DNA from: Porogramme epimiltina
Taxonomy: Eukaryota > Basidiomycota > Agaricomycetes > Polyporales > Polyporaceae
DNA: 64,000 bases
Assembly: GCA_900155495.1 (NCBI GenBank)
Contig: FTLJ01000449.1
Span: forward strand, 1-64,000
Reading direction: 5' to 3'
The notes under the pieces: model-generated
Told to the model about the DNA's origin: nothing
Database searches by the model: none
Seen by the model: the letters and a program-made list of their open reading frames with translations, nothing else
Shown here: positions 56,613 to 64,000 of the stretch, piece by piece
Numbering within the stretch: the stretch's first letter is position 1
Layout of the letters: each line of letters begins with the position of its first letter
Translations under genes and position numbers: made by a program

Positions 56613-58811
56613 ATGCCTACCTCTAACGAAGCCCCGTTATCTTCGAACGGCGCGACACCCACCTCTGCGTCCGTGTCCAGATCAACAACTCTCCGCGAGA
56701 ATAAACGGAAACTACCGTCCTGGATTCCGACATTCATTGGCAGAGGAATCATCCGCGACATCAAAGCACGGGCACCATATTACACAAGTGACTGGCTAGA
56801 TGCGTGGAACTATAGAGTGGTCCCTGCGATAGTTCTCATTTTCTTCGCCAAGTGAGTCTTCATAGCGTATAGTGGACTGCAATTTCATACTGAACGTAGG
56901 TACTATCCTCAAGCGTTCTCCCCGGAATTGCCTTCTCCCTGGATCTTATCGAGACGACGCAGCAATATGGTGTCGCGGAAGTATTGCTATCATCCTTCAT
57001 GGCGGCCTTCGTGTTCTCTTTCTTCGGTGCCCAACCTCTTTGCATCGCCGGAGTCACGGGTCCCATCACGGTGCTCAACAAGACCATCTTCGACATCATA
57101 GAACGTCAACCAGACGCCCCCGACTACCTCCAGTTTGTCGGTTGGGTATACATGTGGGGTGCTATCTTGCATTGGGTTACCGCCGCATTGAACTGTAAGT
57201 GCCACTTTATCCCGGGCCCGCAGCAGCTTAATTGAGGGCTGACGTACGCATCAGGGTGCAACTTTCTCCAATACGTCACCTTGTTCTCGTGCGACACCTT
57301 TGGGTTCTACGTGTCCTGGGTCTATCTCCAGTATGGGGTTCAAGTGATCACGCGACAGTTCCCCACCACGGGCTCTTCAACGGATCCAGCATCTGCAACC
57401 CTCGATGGCGCGTTTGTCGGCACTATCCTGGCCCTGCTCATGACGGTCACAGCCTTCCTCTTCCGCACGCTCTCACAGTCAGCCTACTTCCACCGGCATG
57501 TGCGTCGCTTCTTCGCCGACTATGGAATGCCTATCGCCCTCGTTGCTTCATCCGGCATGGCATACTGGGGTCGCTTCAACTCTGCAGACCCCACTACTCT
57601 CCCAACTGGGCATGCATTCATGCCCGCCGGAGACCGTCCGTGGCTGGTGAAGTTCTGGGAGCTCGATGGAAAATGGGTTGGAATCGCTTTCCCCTTCGGC
57701 TTCGCCCTCTGGGTGCTCTTTTTCTTTGATCACAACGTCTCGGTGAGTTCTGCTACCGTGTGCGAAATAATAGTAGACCCTGACTAAACTTGTACTTAGT
57801 CACTCATGGCTCAAGGAACCGAGTTCCCGTTACGCAAGCCTCCAGGGTTCCACTATGACTTCTTCCTTCTCGGCATTACGACATTCATCGCGGGTTTGTT
57901 GGGCGTTCCAGCCCCCAACGGCTTGATTCCCCAAGCCCCGATTCATACGACCTCCCTTCTCGTCATGGGTCGCCCAGCCAAGGACGACATCGAGACACCG
58001 CCTGATAGCATGCAGGAGGATGAGAAACGTCGGTCGTCTGTCCGAGAGGAGGCAAACGAGGATAAGCATCACCTCACTCGCACACGCTCGCGCATCCACC
58101 CACCTCGGCACTCTGACCTGGAGCCCGATCCAACGCAGACGCATGATGGCATGGGCGATACCCGCCGCCACGAAGTTCCCGTAGCGGTTGTCGAACAACG
58201 GGTGTCAAATCTCGCCCAAGGCGCTTTATGTCTCGTGCTCCTTACGGACCCCTTCTTGCATGTGCTTAGTCTCATTCCCCGAGGAGTGCTTGCCGGTCTC
58301 TTGTGAGCTTCATCTTAGTTTTTCGAGCTGCATCACACTAACGACGGATATGCAGCTGGTATATGGGTGTGGATGCTCTACAAGGAAATGGCATCACACG
58401 GAAACTCCTCTACTTTCTGCGCGATAAGGCGCTCACGTCTGCCGACGAACCCTTACGCAAGGTCCGCAAGTCGCGGATCCTGCTCTTCGTCGCAGTACAG
58501 CTTGCTGGATTCGGCGCGACCATGGCCATCACTCAGACAATCGGCATGTCTCATTTTGCACCGCAGACATGCCCTTTTGTTCAACATTTCTCCAACAGCT
58601 GCCATTGGTTTCCCGATCGTGATATTCCTGCTGGTGCCAGTACGAACGTATTTGGTGCCTCGCCTTCCATTCACAGAAGAGGAACTCGCTATCCTAGACG
58701 GACCGACAGCGTCCCCCTTCGTGAGTCATATCCCCCATTGTATTTCTACTGAGTCGCCGACATATGTGTTCGCAGACGATGGAGTCCGTCGGGGGAGTGA
58801 AAGTATCGTAA
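56613..58811 (+). CDS. BOR1: Borate/bicarbonate transporter, BOR1-like (SLC4 family)
   Basis: Exons: 56613-56851, 56914-57194, 57255-57742, 57800-58302, 58356-58543, 58599-58720, 58776-58811 (618 residues). GRGIIRDIKARAPYYTSDW is the conserved start of fungal BOR1 proteins. LPGIAFSLDLIE, CIAGVTGPITVLNKTIFD and GLLGVPAPNGLIPQAPIHT are core HCO3-cotransporter motifs; a charged cytoplasmic insert follows the last one. About ten to fourteen membrane spans are expected. The yeast relative exports boron across the plasma membrane and affects vacuolar function. The intron after 58543 has a GC donor (GCATGT), the only choice that keeps frame into the AAIGFPIVIFLLVPVR helix. Confidence 0.92.
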
Positions 58812-59203
58812 GGATACTGGTGTATATGCGGAAGCAGGACATCCCCTGCAGGGTGAAGGACTTCACTCCAGTTCTGGTACTTCCGCCCTGATGCATCGCC
58901 ATCTCACGTTTCCGTGGTCCCCGTGCTATCTTTTCGCCTAGACCAGTGATCCCAAAGGCCGACCAACCAACCACTCTGCCCTATCCCACCCTAGTCCATT
59001 TTCTCTTTCACAATCCCGAACACCCTCGAGAACGGCCATCACTACTCCTTGACAGGTGTCTCCCAATGTAACGTCGAGCACAGTAAAGATGACATTAACA
59101 CCATTGGGTCTGTTTACTGTGAATGAAATCCCAACAGGATGAACAGAACAACAGGCAAGTACAAGAGCAGACATCAGAGTCTCTGGAGAAAGTCCTCCGC
59201 CAT
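58812..59203. other. Convergent 3' space
   Basis: Between BOR1 and the kinase-like relic; nothing seen. Confidence 0.45.
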
Positions 59204-60154
59204 CTATACATCATGTTCGGCCTTGATTTCCTCATGGGCAAGTGCACCTTCAGGGCGAGACAGTTGCGAGACAGTTGCGTATTTGCGGCCTGCCCAGTCC
59301 CAGTCTTGCAACAAGGAGGACGTCAGGGCAGCTTGCCGGCGCATCATCGTTGCGGACGAGCGCGTTGATGTCGCACACATCACCGTGGACGAACCCTCCG
59401 TCGTGGAGCGCACCGAGCCGGGTTCTCACCTGCTGTTGCGCCACCTCCAACGACACCGCGGGCTCGGGATGGAGAGGCGCTGTCGAGTCCGACTCCTTCC
59501 GCCTTGCTTTCTCCTTCTTACCCTTTCCTTTCTCTGCCTTCCGGTACTTGAAGTCCCACATCGTGCTTGAGTACTTCGCCGACACGTCCTCCATGACTAT
59601 CTTGATCCAGTCATAGAACTCGTTCACAGCAAGTAAGGCGGGGGCGGAGCCGGCGGCATGAGCTAATTCATGGGCTTCCTTGGAGTAACGTGTGGTGAAC
59701 TTCACGCACAAAGGCGTTCCATCCAAGTCGAAGGCGCGAAAGACCCTCTTGTCGATATCGCTGTCGTACGTGATTGCATGGACATCGTGCGCAGCTCTAT
59801 CTATGCGTAAGCCCACCTGCCACTAACGCTCGGCCCCGCGGCCGTGCGTGCAGGTTCGCGACAACGTGAGACCCTCGCGCGTCTACATGGGGTACGACAT
59901 GTTCTCGAGCGAGCCGAATCGGGGGGAGACAATCCGGACGGCGAGCTTCAGGACATTCTTCTCAGCTATCACGGCGACATGTGCATAGGACTCCGTGCGG
60001 AGATAGTAGTTTGTAGTCCGCCTGTGGATTGAGAGTACTTCCATTTCAACTTTGATGCAGTGAAGAAGGAAACCTGCTGTACCGCGTCATTGAAATTGAG
60101 GGCTTCCCATACGTCCGCTGCCCACGGGGACACGGGCGACGGCAGGCTGATCAC
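59204..60154 (-). pseudogene. Fungal kinase-like (FunK1-type) gene relic
   Basis: Recognisable blocks occur in order on the minus strand: an N-terminal part (DVWEALNFNDAVQQVSFFTASKLKWKYSQ, given here in pieces at 59969-60154), a central part with VFRAFDLDGTPLCVKFTTRYSKEA (about 59680-59780), and the catalytic loop LHDGGFVHGDVCDIN followed by a DWDWAG magnesium motif. The catalytic loop and DWDWAG are in different frames, with the break near 59305. Stops occur between the first two parts, and the frame ends soon after HEEIKAEHD. Kinase-like families of this kind are large in Agaricomycetes and often degenerate. A sequencing error could explain the frameshift but not all the stops. Confidence 0.6.
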
Positions 60155-60289
60155 ATTTGATATTCGCTCGAGCCATCGTGAAAGTGATCCAATAGACGTC
60201 GATCATTTACGGCGCGTCGAGCGTGTAAGGGCATCTGTATGTACAGCTGGGCAGATCTAGGACTCCGCCATTACCTGCCGCGATGGCGT

Positions 60290-60321
60290 GCTGGTATATA
60301 TACGGGAATAACGTACGCGCG
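60290..60321 (-). repeat. Conserved 3' flank of DUF202 copy 1
   Basis: GCTGGTATATATAC and ATAACGTACGC strings recur at 61977-62009 beyond the stop of copy 2, although the sequence between stop and repeat differs. Confidence 0.55.
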
Positions 60322-60385
60322 TGCCCGCGCGGAACTCTATCATCCTCCCCTCTCCTCCTCCCCTCCCCCTGCGCCCCCCCTGCGG

Positions 60386-61152
60386 TCACTTGGCGACTAG
60401 GATGATGACAAAAACGACGAGTACGAGGGCGAGGAGCGTAAAGGAGAGGAGGGTGGTGCTGACGCGCGCCACGGGATACATCCCACGCACAAGCGCGTCC
60501 TGGATGAGGAAGTAGCGGCCGACGCCGATGACGAGGGTGAGGAGGCCGAGGACGATCATGACGGCCCCGAGCGGACGGGCGAACCGCGCGAGGTCCTTGT
60601 CCGTCGTCGCGGCGGACAGCGTGAAGAGCTGGACGAGCGCTGGCGACGGCGGGGCCGGGCGGCAGGGGCGCGCGGGAGGCGGGGCCGGGAGAGGGAAAGG
60701 ACAAAAGCAGGTGAGCAGGCGCCCCGGAAGCGAAAAAGGGCTGACGGCGAGAGGGACGCACCGACACCGGTCGAGGCGATTGTCAGGCTTGTCCGCGCGT
60801 AGGCCAGGAACGTCCGCTCGGACGCGAGGTGGTCCCGCGCGACGCTCCCCGAGTTTTCGAGTGTGAGCAGCAGCTTCCACTCCTTCAGCACAGACCGCCA
60901 CCGCGCCTCCGACATCCCACCCCGCCCCGCCTGCCGCTTCTTCTCCTTCAGGCCTCCTACCCCGTCTGTGCATCCTCCCCGCGTCGGCGTCGTCGTCCCG
61001 CTCGGCTGCTGTGGTGGTGGAGAGTATGCACATCGCTCGGGGGGCGTGCTGGAGGGGAAGTGGTGCGACGACGGGGCCGGCGATGGCGGCAGATCTGGCG
61101 TCCGCGACGGCGGCGGCCTCGTCAAGACTGTGGGGGGCTCGAGGGCGGACAT
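60386..61152 (-). CDS. DUF202 family membrane protein, copy 1
   Basis: Exons 60762-61152 and 60386-60639 give 214 residues. An N-terminal Pro/Ser-rich disordered segment is followed by LENSGSVARDHLASERTFLA, YARTSLTIASTGVG and a total of three predicted membrane spans ending in LVVFVIILVAK. This is the DUF202 (YidH-like) fold, also seen as the membrane part of some VTC proteins. Function unknown. The start MSALEPP is chosen because copy 2 has the same one. The intron sits at the same place as in copy 2. Confidence 0.85.
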
Positions 61153-62093
61153 CTTATCGTGGACGACGGCAAGTGGGCGCAAGATAGGAGAGAGATGGAG
61201 AGGGCGGGTCTGACTCGGCGGGTTATACGAAGCACGGCCAGATCGAGGGGCTCGTCGTCAATTCGTAATGCTCGCCCCCCATGGCCTCCCCTTCCCGGGC
61301 GCGCTCGCCACTGGCCACGACGCAGCGGCGGTCGTCGCGGCTTGACGTCATGCGCGTTTTGCGCGTGCATCTGCCGGCTCGGAACAAAAGCTCAGGCCCA
61401 TTGTCGACACCCGCACGGAGCCCCGTGGACGTTGAGGAGGGAAGAATGCAAGCCGTCTCTGGCCGGACGTCGTCTTCGCCCCTCTCACACGCGACAGGCT
61501 GGATCTCCAATATACCAGAACGGTGCTTTCTCTCTCTGATTCGCCACTGCTTCTTTACGAATGGTCACACGAGCCACGACCGACCGTCCGCTGGGGAGGT
61601 GATGGAGATGCTCGCAATGCTATACTTATCACAGCAATGTGCATTCGGAGTATAGCAAGTCGGCGCTCGGTCCGGGGGTCTTCGTTACAATGTCTTCCCG
61701 ACGCTCAGCTTTGGACACTTATCTAGTCCCGATGGCAATATAGACTTTCCGAAATTACAATCTCGCGGCCCCAGCCACTCCACAACGTTACGGAGCCCTT
61801 CTGTGCGTAGTTGGTATACGCCGACGTCATCAGAAGCAAACCATCCAATTGAGGGAGACAAGTTACAACTCTGCGGATGTGTGCTAAATCGTAAACTCTA
61901 CTGATACATCACTGGCATCTGGTCGGGAAGGTCCACCGCCACTACTTACCTCAGCCCGCCGCCGTGCCGGCTGAGTGCTGGTATATATACAGGGATAACG
62001 TACGCATGCGTCCATGATGAAACCCAATCACCTCCTTCTCCGAATCCTCCACGGCCATCCTTCTGTGTGCACCCGTCGCTGCCGGCCACGGAG
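61153..62093. other. Intergenic between DUF202 copies
   Basis: Promoter of copy 1 and 3' flank of copy 2, including the conserved TATATATAC-containing string near 61977-62009. No gene seen. Confidence 0.45.
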
Positions 62094-62816
62094 CTACTCG
62101 CCCGAGGCCAGGATAAGGATGAAAACGACGAGGACGACCACGAGCAGGGCGAAGGAGAGCAAACTCGTGCTCACGCGCGAGACCGGGTACATCCCCCGTA
62201 TAAGCGAGTCTTGGATGAGGTAGTATCGACGGACACCAATGGTCAACGTCAACAGGCCGATGCCGATCATCGACGCACCCAGCGGGCGCGCGTACCGCTC
62301 CAGGTTCATCGTCGCAGCAGACAACGTGAACAGCTGGACTAACGCTGCACGGGCGGGGCAAACCCACAGGTGAGCGGCCGGCCTCTTGCAAAAAAGGCTA
62401 ATGCACGCACCGACCCCCGTCGAGGTTATCGTCAGGCTCGTCCGCGCATAGGCGAGAAACGTGCGCTCGGACGCAAGGTGATCTCGTGCGACGCTCCCCG
62501 AGTTCTCCAAGGTCAGCAGCAGCCGGCACTCCTTCAGGAGCTCGCGCCACCGCGGCTCCCTCGACCCATCCTCCGGGCGCCGCTTCGTCCGCTTCAGCGT
62601 CACCGTACCGTAGTCCGTGGTGTCGTCCAACGTCGAGGGCATCGTTGCTTGGTGCGTGTGCGTGTGGTGCGGTTCAGAGAGGGATGCAAGCGAGTTCTCG
62701 AGCGGCGTGTTTTGAGGGGCCGTTGGAGACGACGGCGAAGCGGGAGAGGCCGGCAGATCGGGCGAGACGCACGACGGCGGCCTCGTGAGGACGCCGGGGG
62801 GCTCGAGGGCGGACAT
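62094..62816 (-). CDS. DUF202 family membrane protein, copy 2
   Basis: Exons 62411-62816 and 62094-62344 give 218 residues. The core LENSGSVARDHLASERTFLA is identical to copy 1 and is followed by three membrane spans. The N-terminal region differs apart from MSALEPP and VLTRPP. The 66-nt intron is a multiple of three and without stops, so retention would insert about 22 residues in the first loop; splicing is preferred because copy 1 has a true intron at the same point. Function unknown. Confidence 0.85.
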   Translation of the reverse strand: MSALEPPGVLTRPPSCVSPDLPASPASPSSPTAPQNTPLENSLASLSEPHHTHTHQATMPSTLDDTTDYGTVTLKRTKRRPEDGSREPRWRELLKECRLLLTLENSGSVARDHLASERTFLAYARTSLTITSTGVGACISLFCKRPAAHLWVCPARAALVQLFTLSAATMNLERYARPLGASMIGIGLLTLTIGVRRYYLIQDSLIRGMYPVSRVSTSLLSFALLVVVLVVFILILASGE

Positions 62817-63546
62817 GTGGTGGAGGTGAAGAAGGAGAGGCTCGGAGCGGGGGACAGGATAGCCCGCCCGACTGGGCGGATGGTGCAAAGCTCGGCCTGG
62901 TTGGCGTGCTCGTCACGCTGGCCTCCCCGCCCAGCACATTCGCAACCGTCGGCGCCGCTGTGACAATTTTGTGTGTCGCAAAGTGGATCTACACTCCATG
63001 TTCCGTGGAGAGCTAGCAGCGCAGGCTATGGATTGGCGACGCAAAGAAGGGTCATGTGGGTATTGAACAAAGAATCTGAGAAGAGGCGGCACTGGAAGAG
63101 GAGCCAGGGGATTGTGATTCCGACAGGTAGAGTAGCTTCATCACGCCGGGCCTACATTTCTCCCGTTCCTGGTGCCGCTTCTAGACCATATTAACACAGA
63201 GCAGAGAGTAATAAATGACAGCTCGCGGGTTTACGGGGGTGTCTGGTGGAAAAGAGACGTCTAATATGACGGTCCAGACACAGGACACCTGCCAAAGGTT
63301 TGGTATTTATTGAGCCAGGGGCCAGAGCTTTTTCGGTGTCTACCAGGGCGGCATTGAATCAATCCCCGGAGCCCCGGGCCGGCTCGAGGTGCTCTCGGTC
63401 ACATGACCAAACGCGTGCCGCGGAGAGCGCGCAGTTCAAAACCGAACCTCGTGCTCATCGCATTTCTTGTCCTCGACATCGTCGTCGGTACCCTTACATT
63501 CTCTCCCGCGCTACTTACGTCCCCTCTAACGTCCGCGAAACCCATC
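62817..63546. promoter_or_regulatory. Divergent promoter, DUF202 copy 2 and right-edge gene
   Basis: Contains ACGCGT at about 63410-63415, the consensus of the MluI cell-cycle box, about 135 bases before the proposed start of the right-edge gene. Confidence 0.4.
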
Positions 63547-64000
63547 ATGACGTCCGTCGGCCAACTCACCCGTCAAATATCCGCCCTAGAGATTTCCTCC
63601 AAGCCGAACACCACCGGCTCACGACCCCCGACAGCACAGCACCAGAAGAAACCCAGCCAGACCAACGTCTCAAAACTCCTCTCTAAATACGCCGCCCCAA
63701 ATCCCTTCCAGCCTACCTCGAACCTGCACAAGGCAGGGTCGACGGCTTCATTAGCCAACAAACAAGCCACGACAACTGCACGACCCCCTTCTCCCGCACG
63801 GCCTGCCCCCAGCGCGCCATCAGCGAAACCTGCCATTGACATTGGACGATATGACGGAGGATTCGAGATTGAGAACGAGACAAGAGGCGCAGCAGTGACG
63901 GGCGAGGCTGCGGAGGAGCTCGCCCTCGACTCGAGTGTCCTGTTGTGAGTGTGCAGCTGCTTCCTATCCCCACCGCCGTCCCTCAACGCCCGTTTGTCCC
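63547..64000 (+). CDS. 5' part of an unrecognised gene running off the window
   Basis: The first exon appears to be 63547 to about 63946, followed by a GTGAGT donor, and the gene continues past the right edge. It encodes a basic, Ser/Pro/Thr-rich N-terminus with VSKLLSKYAAPNPF and IDIGRYDGGFEIENE. I do not recognise the family from this part. An in-frame ATG at 63403 would add 48 residues with a hydrophobic stretch; the 63547 start is preferred because the upstream segment resembles promoter sequence. Confidence 0.5.

Noticed and set aside
1..64000. CRISPR arrays, prokaryotic operons or rRNA genes
   Set aside because: Spliceosomal introns throughout, no regularly spaced repeats, and no rRNA sequence recognised.

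Overview
The window looks like nuclear DNA of a filamentous basidiomycete, an Agaricomycete and perhaps one of the Polyporales. The grounds are dense short introns (mostly 45-70 nt, GT-AG), GC-rich coding sequence, a fungal phytochrome, a priA/CPL1-type cysteine-rich secreted protein, a fungal kinase-like relic and serial families of Zn2Cys6 regulators. Species and chromosome cannot be read from the sequence. Gene models below were spliced by hand from reading frame, splice sites and comparison between paralogues in the window.

Layout. 1-12.2 kb: five head-to-tail minus-strand paralogues (A-E) of a cysteine-rich membrane-protein family of unknown function. They have a signal peptide, a cysteine-rich ectodomain, a Ser/Thr stalk, one membrane span and, in three copies, a cytoplasmic tail with a PPxY motif. 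A 6-nt microexon is conserved in the four copies that can be read that far. Copy C looks damaged. 14.7-20.4 kb: a complete 19-exon fungal phytochrome hybrid histidine kinase, divergent from a DHA1-type MFS transporter (21.6-23.8 kb). 24.05-25.47 kb: a two-exon small secreted protein whose intron holds a 959-bp non-autonomous hAT-like element with a perfect 8-bp target-site duplication.

27.3-38.0 kb: two paralogous Zn2Cys6 transcription factors flank a secreted rhamnogalacturonan acetylesterase, which suggests a small pectin-degradation locus with local regulators. 38.5-44.5 kb: an F-box protein, an unrecognised protein and the RNA polymerase II import factor Iwr1. 45.0-47.0 kb: a membrane-anchored histidine-phosphatase-family protein without a visible HD motif. 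48.6-52.3 kb: a small unknown protein, an SDR oxidoreductase and a CPL1/priA-like secreted protein. 54.8-58.8 kb: an ABHD12-type alpha/beta hydrolase head-to-head with a BOR1-type borate/bicarbonate transporter. 59.2-60.2 kb: a decayed kinase-like gene. 60.4-62.8 kb: two tandem DUF202 membrane proteins. The right edge holds the 5' end of an unrecognised gene with an ACGCGT box upstream.

No rRNA, convincing tRNA, CRISPR array or prokaryotic operon is present. The least explained parts are the A-E array and the hAT-like insertion.
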